Notes: generated by a model not told the origin, from the sequence alone. DNA of 64,000 nt from Cenococcum geophilum 1.58 (GCA_001692895.1 KV748178.1:4326536-4390535), one strand, 5' to 3'; numbered from the stretch's first letter, positions 48,771 through 61,639 are shown. Numbers and translations are program-made.

Positions 48771-50154
48771 ATTATTATTTATAAGGGTAAGCTACTTGTA
48801 TATACACTCTTAGATACTATATATCTAAAATTATTACGTCTCTATAGTAGTAAAAACCCTTATTAAATTAAAGAGCCTATAAGTAAGGGTAGATACCTTT
48901 TATTCCTATTTGTTACTATTTAGATATAGGTAAAAATCCTAGATAGCGCGCTAGAGCTTATAAGTCTTATATATATAAATAGCGGGGATCTAATATAATT
49001 AGTAAAATTTAGAATAGGATAGAATAGAAAATACTAAAATATAGGTTTTTCTTCTACTATGGTAATAGGAACACTTAAATTAATTTTTACTAAAGTAAGA
49101 TATTTTATAGGTATAGAACAGGTCTAGTATAAGCGCGTAAACGTAATAACGGCAGCACTTTAGAGAAATTACTATAGAAGTAATAGAGGTGGTCTAGGGT
49201 GGTATTAAAATAATACTACTACTAGTTTAGGGACGCGTAGTATAATTATAAGCTATTATAAGAGAATACTACGGAAAGTTAGTATTATTAACGGAGATAA
49301 AATAGGGATTTTATTGCTTATAGATATATTATAAGAAGAGAATAAAGTAGTTATAAAAGAATAGCTAGAAATATAGAGGCTAAAAGCTAAAATATAGTAA
49401 AAACAGTTTACTAAAAAACAAGATAAATGGTATTATTAATAAAAAACGCGTAAGAGGCGGTAGCTTATAAACTAGAAGAAAATTAAAATAAAGATATTAT
49501 TATTAAAACCTATTTTAGGTAAATAGGGATAGTAGCTAGTAGACGCGTTATATAGGACAACTTCTAGATTAACTTATAACAAACTCTTATAATAAGAAAG
49601 GTAAATCCCATCTAATTATTATTATTATTATTATTATAGTTCCATTATAAAGGCATTATAAAAAGCTATAGTAGAAAAAGAGTGGAGAAACTAAAAATAA
49701 AGTAAGGTTTTACGCTAGTAAAGAACCGGCTATAAGCTATATTATAAAGTACCTTTCTACTAAGAATTTTCCCTAGTAGTTTTAGCCGGAACTCTATAAA
49801 AGCTTAGTAGAGGTAAAGTCTTAAAGAACTAAAACCCTTAAAGGGGAGGCAATTATAACGGAATCCCCTAAAAGGTACATATTAGATAAGATAGAAGAAG
49901 GTTTTATCTATATTCTATCTATATTTTAAAAGACATAATTAGATAAATAAGGGGTAAAGTGTTTTACTAATGTCTTAAAAGGATTATATAGGGAGCTAGT
50001 TCTCCTCTAAAGAAGAACTAGCAATTAATCTCTAAATAGAAGAGGTTAAAAAGCATTTATCCTTTATTACGTAAAGCTTATTCTACCTTAACTTATCTTC
50101 TACTTACCTATAACTCTTATTCTACACTATTAATTAAATAATTATACGTTTTGG
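48771..50154. other. RIP-decayed stretch, unresolved; includes an ATT microsatellite
   Basis: Right flank of Gypsy C and left flank of recognisable Gypsy D. A plus-strand frame around 49300-49610 has runs of plausible protein (for example IIIKTYFRQIGIVASR) but no family I recognise. An (ATT)n tract lies at 49615-49637. A short inverted repeat (GCTAGTTCT...AGAACTAGC) lies near 49995-50020. No LTR matching Gypsy D was found here. Confidence 0.4.
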
Positions 50155-52780
50155 TTAGACTGGCCTCTTATACAGATAATAATAGGATACTTAAAGAAAG
50201 AATTAATAGAATTAAAGTAGCTAAGGTTAAGCTACTATCTATTAAGCGATTCTTAGGGGAAAGGTTAAAGCTTAAGAGATTTCTTATATAAATGTACTTT
50301 AAGGTTATATATAAAGGAGTAAAGCTAGCTATGGCTATAGACCAAGTTACCTATATAGGACTATTCCTAACAAAAAGGGTACTTAAGTAGTTTAAGCCTT
50401 ATCTAACGGAGGTATAAGAAAACAGCATAGCAACTACTAACTAAGAGGTATAAGATATGTTTACTAGTTGGAACGGATTTATAGAACGCCTAACGTAAAT
50501 ATTTAGAGACCTAGAGGTAACTACTATAGTAAAGAGAAAGCTTTAAAACCTAGTATCGAGAACTTTAGCAATTAAGTATACGATATAATTTTAAACACTA
50601 GCTATATAGGTTAAGTAGAATAATAAGGCGCTTATAGTATAGTATAAATAGAGACTTAAGGCTAAAGTCTAAGACGTAATTATCTTAATAGAAGATGCGG
50701 ATACTCTTAGGGAATTAATTAATTAAGCAATTAAGATTAATAATAGGATCTACTAAAGAGAGCAGACTAAAAAAGGTTAGGATAGAGTTTTATAGTTATA
50801 TAAGACGTAAGGCACGCAACGATAAAGTTAAAGTTAGAAATTATAGTATAGCACAGAGCTAATAGACCTAAGTAGTACTAAAGAAGCCTATAAGAGATGG
50901 ATAAAACGACTATAGAAACCTAGAGGATAAAGATTAAGTAATTATAGGTCTAGGGAGTAAAGGCTAAACCAGGGATCTTAGTAAGAGAAGATATTTAGGC
51001 GGACTCTATAATAAAAGAAATGGTTTAAAAAAGAAGCTTATATAAATTATAGAAAATAGGGGTATTTTGCTAAAAACTATAAAGATAGTTAGAGTAACTA
51101 TATAGTAAAGGGAACTAGACTAGCAGACGATATATATATATAAAGAGATAATAGTATACTGCGATGAACCAAAGAGTGTTTAATTAAAAGTTTTGCGTTT
51201 TATTATAATAACGTATACTAAATTTATAAAGACGATAAGTATAGCGTAAGCCATTAGCCACAGAAGCTAAAATTATTAGAGTTTAGAGGAACTAATAAAA
51301 TATTACGCAGATTGGATATTAAGGACGATAAATTTAATATAGGCAAAATATTTAGCAATAATAAGGTAATAAAGGCAGCTTACTAAGAGCATATAAACCT
51401 TAGAGATATTATAATAGAAGTAAAAGTTAAATCTACTATAGAGGAAGGATTAATAATAGGGATTAAGACTCTATTAGATATAATATCTATTACTTTACAA
51501 GACGTAAGAGAAGTAAAATAGTAAACTACTTTAGTACTTAATAAAGGTAAAAGGCTAAAGGCTTAAGATTCTAAAGAACGGATAAAAGTATAAGCTAGTT
51601 ATCTATAAGGATAAATTAAGGCAAGAGATTAGGAAGATAAGACTTCCGTAAAAAAGGGAAAGAGTCTTATAACAGGTAAATAAAGTATTTAGCCTTAGAG
51701 TTAAACAGTTAACACTAGAATAATAAAGGTTATAAATTTAGAGGATTTTAAGGCTAGACGTAAACCAGGAGAAGACTAGGAAGAATTTAAGAATTAAATT
51801 AAAGCGTAGTAAGAATAAAGAGGCTACTAAGGGTTAAGAATACTAGGTAGACTTAGGGTTAGAGTACCTATACAAAAAATTACTAATAGGCTTAGAGTAG
51901 GCACGCTAAGAGTAAAGTGGCTTAAAGAACTAGAATAAGAAGAGGACTTAGGGGTTCTAACTAAATTTAAAGAAAGGTATACTAAAGGTTATAATAATGT
52001 AGTAATAACAAGATATTTTCTTACTAATAGATTGTATACGCTTATAGAGCTATACTAAAAGTAGTATAGGCAGCGACATAATAATAAGTGGGAAGACTTT
52101 TATATATAGCTAGATAAAAAAAGTTGTTTAAGACTAAGTAATTACGGGAAAACGTATAAGTTACATTAAGGGAGCATTAATTATAATATTAAAAAACCTA
52201 GAAGAGAGATTAGAGGACTAGAGGAGTAAGAGGTAAATTATAGTACCTATAAATAATAAATTAGTGTTTAGATTAGCTAGATAAAGGTTTAAACTTAAGG
52301 ATAAAGAAGAGTTAAGAGTTAACCTAAAGTACCTAGCGTATTACATATTAGTATAGATTATATATATAGATAATATATACAATATATATAAGAATCTAAA
52401 GAAAAAAAAATCGGAAGTACCCTATAAGGATATATTAGGCGCTAGATAAGCGATAGTATAAAAAGCTAAATATATACACAGGTGGCATCTAATAGAAGTT
52501 TAAGGGTTAGGAGACTTAATATTTTAACTAAGGGGATTCCTTACGGAAGAATGCTTAGACAGATAATAGTAGTAGAAATACCCAGAGAATACTTATCTAT
52601 AATATATTAAGGATAAAAATCGAACTAAATATTAGCTAAAGAGTAAGCTAAGTATAACAGGATCTAGCAGCTAATAGTTAGGAAAAGTAGAGGCCTACGA
52701 AACTAAAAGGAGCCAGTAGTAGAGCCTTAGACCCTTAAAGGAATTTAAGGACAACACCTAAATTTATAAGTTAATTGGCA
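50155..52780 (+). pseudogene. Gypsy D gag remnant
   Basis: Aligns with the gag regions of Gypsy A-C (for example the IGLFL and VLKQFKP-like segment at 50360-50395). A capsid-like helical stretch lies at about 51950-52140. No clear zinc knuckle could be fixed. Broken by many TAG and TAA codons at Gln/Trp sites. Confidence 0.65.
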
Positions 52781-52789
52781 AGATTAATA

Positions 52790-55700
52790 GTTTAAAGTAC
52801 TAATAGATAGTAGAGTAATACGGAACCATATTTTACTAGTAGTAGTATAAAGGATAGAACTACCTTATAAACAGAAGGAGCATCCTTACCTATTAGTTAT
52901 AATTTTAGGAGATCTAATAGCCTATAAAGGAGGTATTATTAATCTTAAAATAGGACCTATTTAGATAACCATTAAAGGGAGACAGATTAAGATATCTTTT
53001 AATATCTTACTATTAGGAAGGAATAAGGCAGTACTAAAAATACCTTAGTTATAGGAATATAATTTAAAGATTAATTAGATTATAGGATAGGTTAATATTA
53101 GAAATACTTAATAATATAAAATGCGATAGCAAACCAAAATAGTATAGTACTAAGTTAGAGCAATATATAAAGAGACTAAGTAAGGCTTAAGTTATATACT
53201 AAAGAGATACTATGAGTACAGTAAGAAGCTATAAAGCCTAAAAAGTAAGAAGCTGTTAGAGTATATAGTATAGGATTATAAGATAGAATTAGAACTAAAA
53301 ATAAGTCTAACGTTCTTTCTAATTTATAAACCAACTAAAGAAGAGTCAAAAGCACTTAAAGAGTTTATCTAAGAAAACCTATAAAAGGGATACATTAGAC
53401 CATCGCAGTTATTAGTAGAATATCTAGTACTATTTATACTAAAAAAGAACAGAAAGCTTAGGCTATGTATTAACTATAAGTAGTTAAATAGCATTACTAG
53501 GAAGAATTGGTATTCTTTACCCTTAATTAGCAAAATTTAGAATTGAATAGGTAATGCGCAAATCTTTATGGAAATAGATCTAAGATAGGCATACTATTAA
53601 ATTAGGATTAAGGACGGCGATAAATAAAAGGCAGCCTTTAGGTTAAAGGAAGGACTATATAAACTATTAGTTATATAATTTAGACTTATAAACGCACTAG
53701 CGACGTTCTAGAAGCGAATTAACAGTATATTAGGAGAACACCTTAATAAGTTTATTATAGTATACCTTAACAACATTATTATCTACTTAATAACTAAGGA
53801 AGAGCACAGAGAATACGTTAAATGGGTCTTAAGGAGACTATAGGAAGAATAGATGCTAGTAGCAATTAAGAAATATAAGTTCTTTATTAGGAAGACAGAT
53901 TTTATTAGATTTATTATTAAACTAGGTTATATTAGTATAGACCTAAAGAAGATTAAAGCTATAGTAAGTTAGTAAGAACTAGAGAATATAATGTAATTAA
54001 GGTTATTTTTAGAGTTCTATAACTACTATAAAAGGTTTATAGCATAATAGTTAAAGAATATTAAACCCTTTACCAGACTTATAAAGAAAGAGAAACTATA
54101 GGTATAGGGAAATAAGTAAAAAAAGTTGTTTAAAGAACTTAAGGAGTTATTTACCTAGAAGCCAATCTTTAAAATCTACTAATTAGGGTTAAAGAAAACC
54201 GTAGAAACGGACGTATTAGACTTTATATTAGAAGTATATTTACTATAGAAGTATAGAAACATATAGCACCCAGTGGCGTACTATAGCCGGAAAATAATAC
54301 TACTAAAGTTAAACTATAATATCTATAATAAGGAGTTATTAAGCATAGTTATAGTACTTAAGAAATAGAGAGCATTCTTATAAGACATAGAGAAACTATT
54401 TATAGTTAAAACGGATTTTAAGAACCTAACGGGGTTCCTAATAACAAAAGAACTTAACTAAAGATAGGTTAGATAGGCAAAGATACTTATAGAATACTAT
54501 TTTAAGATTTAGTATACTAAGGGTACTAAAAATATAAGAGTAGATATATTAAACAGAAAGGCTAAATTATAGAATAATAAGAAACTATTAGGGGCAATAC
54601 TACACAAAAATAGTAACGGATTAATTAGATATAATTACCCTAAAATTATAGTAACCTAAGAGTATAAGTTACTAGAAAGCGATTAGACGTAAAAAATTTA
54701 AGAAGTATAACTTAAAGATCTAGACTTAGAATAGTACAAAAATAGAGAAGTAACGTATATTCTGAAATTAATTAAGAGGCAATTTATTAGAGAATTTTAT
54801 AAGGGAATAACTTAAGGACACAACGGAGCTATAGGCTTAGTGTTAAGACTTTAAGAGGAGTATATTATTAATAGAATTTAGGGGTTAGCAAGGCAAACTA
54901 TAAAAAATATTTAAATTGCTAAAGGAATAAACTAATAAGGTATAAGCTATATAAAAAACTATAACCTATTAAAATACTAGAAAGACTATAGAAAGTTATA
55001 TTATAGGACTTTATTATAAAGTTACTAAAGTTAAGAGATTCTATTACTAGATAAGAGTATAATATAATCTTAGTAATAGTGGACAAGTTAACTAAATAGG
55101 GCTATTTTATAATATGCATGGAAGAAATCTTAGCAGAAGATATTGCTAAAATCTATATTAAAGAAGTATTTATAAGATATAGAGCACTAAGTAAGATTAT
55201 ATTAGATAAAGATCTAAGATTTAAAGCAGTATTTTAAGAGGTATTTTTGGCGGAATAGGGGGCCCAAGCAGTAACTTTTACTGTATATTATCTACAAACG
55301 GACGGATAGATAGAAAGACTAAACTAAACGCTAAAATAGTATCTAAGGCATTATATTAATTATACATAAAATAATTAGGTATTATTATTACTAGTTATAT
55401 AGTTTATATATAATGTAACACCGTAAGAAGGAATAGGTATATTACTATTTAAGGCAAATTACGGATATAAGCTAAGAATATTATTATTACTATAATAAGT
55501 AAAGAAAATAAATAGCACAGCTAAAGAAAGAATAAAGACACTAATAAATATTTATAGAGACCTTATAAAATTAGTAAAAAAGGTATAAAAGAGAATAACA
55601 AAGTACTATAATACTAAGAGATCTAAGGGACTAGGTCTTAAGGAGGGGGACAAAGTATAGCTACTATATAAAAATTTTAAGAGTTGACGATTAAGTAAAA

Positions 55701-56060
55701 AGTGGACTATATTAGACTAGGGCCTTTTAAAATTATATAAAGGATTTTACTGGTTATATTTAAGTTAAACCTACTAGCTAAGATAAAAATCTACCCTATA
55801 TAGCACATTATAATACTAGAGCTAGCATACAGGAATATTAAGTCACTAGTTTATAAGGTAGATATATATAGAGGACAAAAAGAAGACAAATAGTAAGTTT
55901 TAAAGATTATTAGTTACGAGGATATTAACGATAAAACATAGTATAAGGTTAAGTGGATAGGCTATAATAAGACTACTTAGAAACCACTATAAAATTTAAA
56001 AAAACGCTATAGAAAAGGTATAGGAGTATTAGAGAAGAATAGATTAAGTAATATTAAGAA
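52790..56060 (+). pseudogene. Gypsy D pol remnant: protease, RT, RNase H, integrase, chromodomain
   Basis: Protease: LIDSRVIRNHI relic at about 52799-52832 and LLGRNKAVLKIPQL at about 53010-53050. Reverse transcriptase: [15 protein letters not shown] (53452-53500), IFMEIDLRQAYYQIRI (about 53560-53605), VYLNNIIIYL at 53760-53790 (YLDD with both Asp changed). RNase H: TVETDVLDFILEVYL (about 54200-54245) and PVAYYSRKI (about 54270). Integrase: HHCC region with GHNGAIG (about 54815-54840), core with ILDKDLRFKAV (about 55200-55230). Chromodomain: YKVKWIGYNKTT-KPL-NLKKRYR at 55940-56015. If each in-frame TAG is read as the original Gln, long stretches are open, which shows how uniformly the damage is C-to-T. 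Non-functional. Confidence 0.88.
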
Positions 56061-56772
56061 GGAGCTAAAGATAAAGAGATTAGTTAAAGGTAATAGATAA
56101 GCCGGATTATCTAAGGGATCTACTACTAGCGTATTAGTTATTTCCGCCTTAACTTAACTGGAATCCTTTTTAGCCTCCTTAGCCTTAAGTTTAGAGAGGC
56201 ATTACTCTACTAAGTATAGTTCTTTTAAATAAACCTTCTTATAAACCTTCGCTAGATAACTTAGGCGAGTATAAGCATTAAGTTAAGCTTTTAAGGCCTA
56301 AGACGCTTTATTAGAACGACGCTAAACTTTAGTAAGAGCCTCGGCCAGCTTACTCTCTAGTCTTTTAGCCGCTACTAATACGCAAGACCCTAAGATAAGT
56401 TAGATAAGGAACCAGACAAATATAAAGATTAATAAGATGTGTATATTTAGCATTATAAACGGATTGGATATTGCAAGACAACCGTATATTTGCTCGCGTA
56501 TACTTAATATAAAAAGAAGGTTAGCGACCAAACGGAGCTGTAGTTGCGATATATACTAACTTCTTTATATAATAAGAATAGGATAGCATAACTTCTCCAA
56601 ATAAAAGGATAAACGTTACTAGCTAATTATGACAATTAGACGTAGAGAATCTAATAAAAGTTATTAGGAATAATAAAAGTTATTAAATTAAAAACGGGAA
56701 TGCTATACCTCTAATAGATAACTTAGAGATAAGAAATATCTTTAAAAATAAAGATAAAGAGGAGGGGGATAG
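56061..56772 (+). other. Gypsy D 3' untranslated region
   Basis: Follows the chromodomain. It ends in a purine-rich tract (AAAGAGGAGGGGGATAG) directly before the LTR, in the position of the polypurine tract used for plus-strand priming. Confidence 0.6.
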
Positions 56773-57169
56773 TATTATAGACCTTATATTAGTAGTAGTA
56801 GAGCTATTAAGAAGAAATATAAATAGACTAGTGGTGGAAGCACGGGAGGTGCTGGAACTAGTCGCACTATAGGATAAGAGGTAGCCGAGTTATATAGTTA
56901 GTTATATTATAAGTTTAGAATATAGGAACGTAACGTATTAATATACTAACGTACTTAGTACATTTCTTGGGCGCAGTATTGTGTATTTAAAGGACTACAG
57001 TCTCTACCTAGATAGTTCTCTTCTTTATAGTAAATCTTAGAATATAATTAAAGTTAATTTATTGGGCAACTACTCTACCAGTTATTATTACATTGTTAAC
57101 TTCTTGTTTACCTACACACCTAGCCTATTAGCGAGTTTACCATAGTATTTCCTACAAGGCTTTGTTATA
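56773..57169 (+). repeat. Gypsy D 3' LTR with divergent first half
   Basis: 397 bp. The last 184 bp (from about 56986) match the family LTR in reverse complement, and the end GTTATA is the decayed GTTACA. The first 210 bp (from TATTATAG at 56773) do not match the other LTRs. It is a subfamily or recombinant LTR. Confidence 0.75.
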
Positions 57170-58891
57170 AATCGCGTAGTAATTCTTAATTGCGTCTTAA
57201 CCTAGGTAGTTATCTAAAGTCGCGTTAACTACGCGATCCTTCTTCTCTTTAAAAAGCTTAAGTAGCTAATTAAGTGTAGGAATAACCTCCTAAATCGCTC
57301 TATGCAGGCCTAACCTACCTCTAGCTTTAAGCATCTTTATAGCATCTTAAATTAGTAATAGGATCTTAATATAGTTATTAATAACACCCTAGTTGTAATT
57401 GTTTAAGGCGCTGGCTACTATAATAGGTGATAGTAAAGGGACCTTCTTTTATCTAACGTGTAAAAGAGCTGCTTCCTTCTTATATTTATTAATTATATAT
57501 TATACGATTAAGTTAATCGGACTATAGAGGACGACGGCTTATAGGAAGGCGTTATAATAACTATTCCACTAGTCTTAACTAGCTTTACTACTTCTAGTAT
57601 TTTAAAATTGGGGCTTAGTAAGGCCTCTTACTTAGCCTTTTAGTAGGATTTAAATAGTTAATAAAGCTGCGGTATATTAATAGAATTAAGAATATTAATA
57701 AGGACGTTAAAGGGGCCTTCTTTTCGCTATTCTTTAAGGAAACGTTCTTTATCCTATATAGTAGAAGTTAGTAAGTAAGTAAGAAGATAATATTAACTTA
57801 CTAACTCATCAGTACGTTCTCTTAACCGTTTTATACGCGTCTTTATCTTTTCTAAATATAATTAACTAAGCGATAAGATTAAGCGTATAAGCCGCATACT
57901 AAATACGCCGATTATCCTTTCTAAAATTAAAGACGGTAGCTAAATAATTTAAGTAGGTATTATTAGTAACAAAATAGCTAAGGCTCTCTTTGGTAACTTT
58001 AAAATAAGCCAGAACGTCGCTAATTACTATAGCGTAGTTAATTCCAGTATAGCGACCAAGTTGCTCTAGTAGAGCAATTAAGTAGTTAACAACTCTGCCC
58101 TTATAATTAAGGTAATAAACGTAGACGCTAGTAAGTAAGTGCTTACTACTGCGTGTAGTCCAGCCATTAAATAAGAAGTAAAGCTTTAAGCGGGCGTTTA
58201 TAAGTTTATCGCATAGAGCTAGTTAGTAGGCTTTATAGTTAGCTATTATATAAACGCGAATTAATTAATAGTTCTTCTAAATACAGCTTTTAGCGTTAGA
58301 ATTCGCGGCAGCTATTATACTGCGGAAAGTAGGTATTTCAACCTCTTATAGAGGGTAATTGTTTGCGGTTATCTATTTAATTACTAATTGCTTAAAGCGC
58401 TTTGCGTTAAAACCGCCAATAAACTTATTTATAAGTCTCTAAGAAATTATATACCTATTATAAAGAGGTTTTAGAACTGTTGCCTTATGCTTCTTTGTCT
58501 TAAATATAATCTCGCTATACTTATTATATCTATAGCCTGTTTTAATTTCTATAAAGGGTCTTTTAGAAGTAGAAGTGGCTATAGTAATATTAAATCGGCT
58601 ACTTGGTATAGAGTGCCAATAATAATACGCGTACTTCTAATATATTTACTTACTAATATAATATTAAAGCTAATATCCGTACTTATAAATAAAGCTAAGG
58701 CTTCTTTCTAAAGCTTTATATAGCCGCTAGTAAGCTTTAAGTCGGTCCCAGTTAATACTATTATAATTAGTTTTATTATTAATCTTATCTATAGAGAAAT
58801 TATTATTAGGCGCGACAACTTTAGATAGTGTAATTATTGGTATAGGCTTAGCCGTCGCGTTTAGATTTACTTTAGTAAGGTTTTAAGGCAT
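57170..58891 (-). pseudogene. hAT transposase remnant, C-terminus missing
   Basis: The minus-strand translation from an ATG at 58891 gives a basic N-terminal part, then RLINKFIGGFNAKRFKQLV (about 58370-58430), EVEIPTFRSII (about 58320-58350), LKLYFLFNGWTTRS (about 58155-58195; the usual catalytic D of this segment is now N), YLIALLEQLGRYTGINYA (about 58035-58090), YAAYTLNLI (CAAHTLNLIGQ relic, about 57870-57900) and VINNYIKILLLI... to VVNATLDNYLG near 57190-57240. The order is that of hAT transposases. The frame is cut at YYAI by Gypsy D, so the C-terminal dimerisation domain is absent. A plus-strand frame at 58487-58711 is a shadow. Confidence 0.85.
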
Positions 58892-59240
58892 AGCTAATAA
58901 AAGGAATAAAAGAGAATAAGTAAATTAGCAACGTTATTAAGGGGGTATAGTAAGGAAGACTTCCTAGAGTATAGACGCGTTAAGAGCTTAACAGAAAAAC
59001 AAGTTAATTAGGCTTAGTAGTTACCTAAATAGTCCTATTTACTCTATTTACATACTTAGAAATCTTTAACTATAATACTAAAAATCTATTACGAACTTTA
59101 GGTCTTTACAAAAATTATATATATATATATTTCCTATTAAGCGGGCAAGTAAGCAAGTAGGCCCTTCTTTGGCTTACTGGCTTGCCTAAATTAGGCCCTT
59201 TGGCTTACTAGCTTACTTAATTACTATAAGGGGACTTTGT
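58892..59240 (-). other. hAT 5' end with subterminal repeats (estimated border)
   Basis: Upstream of the transposase start on the minus strand. From 59145 to 59225 there are repeated, partly inverted copies of GGCTTACTGGCTTGCC / GGCAAGTAAGCAAGTAGG, as expected for subterminal transposase-binding sites. The terminus is probably near 59240 (minus-strand TACAAAGTCCCC). No matching opposite end was found. Confidence 0.45.
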
Positions 59241-61259
59241 AGATAGGGGGCTATAAGGTATAATTATAGGAATAGAATAGATTAGTAAGAGAGATAAATC
59301 CTTAAGAAGGTAAGGCCTCTGGGATTGTAGAGACTATATACTATAGGTATATGCCTTTAGCACGTAACCGGCGACTATCTAAGAGGCGTTTGGGGGTTGT
59401 CCTAAGGGCAATATAAGGTATCCGTAATAATATCCCTTATATTCCCCCCCCCTTCTAGCGGTTAGCCCCTAATTGCTATTACCTTATAGTAGGGAGATTA
59501 TAAGGGCTTGTGTAACGGGACTAGTCCAGTTACAGTAAGAATGTCTTGGTGAAACACTCGATAGATAAATTCTGCTAAGTTCTGCTAACTCGGTTAAACT
59601 TTACCAAATTCTGCCAAAACGAACGCTTTAGTAAAATCGACGCTTGACCGAATTCTGCCGAATTCTGCTAGCTTGATTGACTTTTGCCAAGTTTTACTAA
59701 GTTCTGCCAGATTCTACCGAAGTCTGTTAAGGACTATGTGCGTGCGTGCGTATGTGCGTACATACTAACTACCAAGACCCCTAACCATTTAATTATGAGA
59801 TTCTCGCGTTATTCCTTTCTCTTCTTTACGCAACGTCTTATTCTCTGCAAGAGCTATATACCCTTAGATTTAGATAGAATTTATATTGTTCCTTCAAATC
59901 TTCCCCAAAGCCTCTTTACGCCCTTACAGCTTGTCCCGGAAGGGGTTTGGAAAGATATTAAAGAGACGTTAGTATACTATTATATATTATCTATCTATCT
60001 AACCCCTGCTTTAAACTTCTAAAAAACCTTAATAAGGAAAAAATATAACTAGAGAAAAGACGCGAAGATTGCTAGGAGACCTATTAGAAGTCTATTAAAA
60101 GTATACTAGTAACTACCTAAGCTAATATAGGGATTTTTATATAACTCTACTTCTAAGCTTTTATACCGGTTTATAATTAATTACAAGTATTATAGGTAAT
60201 TTAGTATTCTAGTATAGTTCCGTAAAACCTTTTAGTATAGGATTTAACGTATAGAGCCTTGGCTTACCGTTGTCTTTAACTACTAAAATATGGTCTATAA
60301 TCCTTTTCTTATAATCCCTTACGTTACTAACACATTACTCCTATATTTGCCCTTAGGCTATTAAATACGGTTAAGGTATTAATTAGTTGGTTAAAAAGAC
60401 TTATCTCTTAAAATTTAGTATATGTGGTTTTAAATCTAGTAGTCCTATACTGTATATTTGGTATAGCTTTACTGCCTAGTAAATAGGGATACTTTGTAAT
60501 AGTAACTATAGCTATTATATAATTATTAAGAACATTTATAACGTTAATCTTTAATACCATAGTATTGTTTTAGGTATAATTTAATCTATATACGTCTTTA
60601 ATTAATGTCTTAATTGCCTTCCTCTAGCCGCGTAGTTAGTTTTTATAAGGAAGTAATAGTTAAATAACTTATATGCGTGTTTCCTTCCTTCTAAATAGCG
60701 CTATTGTAATGGAGTTATATTAGTAAGGTTGCGGCTATTTACTAAAAGGGTATTGGACGGTAAAGTATAAGGACACCTTGCTTATTAAGCTATTTCTTTT
60801 CCTTAATACCTTACTTCCTATTATTAACCTTTATCCAATTTTAGACGTATCTTTAATATATTATTAAGATTTTCTTCTTTTCTATTATTAATTTAATATA
60901 CCTCTTAAATTTTTTACTAACTGCTTTTTTAAGTAAATTTTATAGCGTGTTTTAGCCCTACCTTTATATATAGAACCCTAACCTTCGCTAACCTATAACT
61001 GGTGCTGGTCCTACCTAAATAATTTTACCTATACGTCTTTAAAAGACTAGAAATCTAATAATAGGATTCTAGAGGCTTATAATAAAACGTACTGCGTTAA
61101 ATCTAATACCTTTAGTTCTTGTAATTGATACATGCGTACTAAGAGCGGCAGTTATATTAAGGTAAGCTTTTCTATCCTTAATAGATTTCCATTATTAACT
61201 TTAATAGCCTAGGCCTAAGTGGCGATGTTCCTTTAATGTCTTTAACTATTATATTGCCC
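59241..61259. other. Mixed AT-rich and GC-richer sequence, no gene recognised
   Basis: Contains a C tract at 59445-59456, a 22-bp imperfect palindrome at 59514-59535, and repeated TTCTGCCAA-like words at 59570-59715. A 112-codon frame at 59684-60022 has no ATG at its start; the first ATG is 59795, giving 75 codons with no domain I know. The rest to 61259 is RIP-like and unresolved; it received LINE derivative 2. Confidence 0.4.
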
Positions 61260-61425
61260 GGGCTCTCTCCTTTTTTTTATTTTTATTTTTTATTTTATAT
61301 CCGTTGTATTATACTATGTACAATACTGCGCATGCAGCCTCTAGGCTATGGCGCTATAGTTCTATATATATAAATCCTTTCTAGGCAGCTTAATATGTAC
61401 TAGTAGCTATGTCCTAGTAGTTTAT

Positions 61426-61446
61426 AAATCCCTAAACTAGGGATTT
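61426..61446 (-). other. 3'-UTR hairpin of LINE derivative 2
   Basis: Stem AAATCCCTA with TAGGGATTT around a three-base loop, at the same place in the 3' UTR as the hairpin at 19145-19171. Two adjacent base pairs differ between the copies, with pairing kept. Confidence 0.72.
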
Positions 61447-61639
61447 ACAGCTTCCTAGTAAGATACTAGGTTGCTAACAACTATTAGGTAGTGAAAAAAC
61501 GATAGGAAAATAGTAGAAAAAATTAGAATAAAATTATAAATAATCCTAACGCCTGTCCCTGTCCTTTTTATAGTTAATTTCTATCCTTTTACTTTCTATG
61601 GTCTATCTACTAGGACTTTAGTAAGAGTTGCCTCTTTCT

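Larger units (their letters stand above)
50155..57169 (+). mobile_element. Gypsy D, plus strand, no 5' LTR recognised
   Basis: A relative of Gypsy A-C in the opposite orientation. Gag homology starts near 50155 and the element ends with an LTR at 56773-57169. The expected 5' LTR is not seen, so the element is truncated or rearranged at its left end. The five bases after it are AATCG, with no matching copy on the left found. It abuts a hAT transposase at 57170, in mid-codon of a conserved hAT motif, so it inserted into that element. Confidence 0.82.

Noticed and set aside
48574-48813. 79-codon plus-strand frame
   Set aside because: Lies across the Gypsy C 5' LTR end.
59684-60022. 112-codon plus-strand frame
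   Set aside because: No ATG at its beginning, no recognisable domain, and surrounded by decayed sequence; not enough to call a gene.
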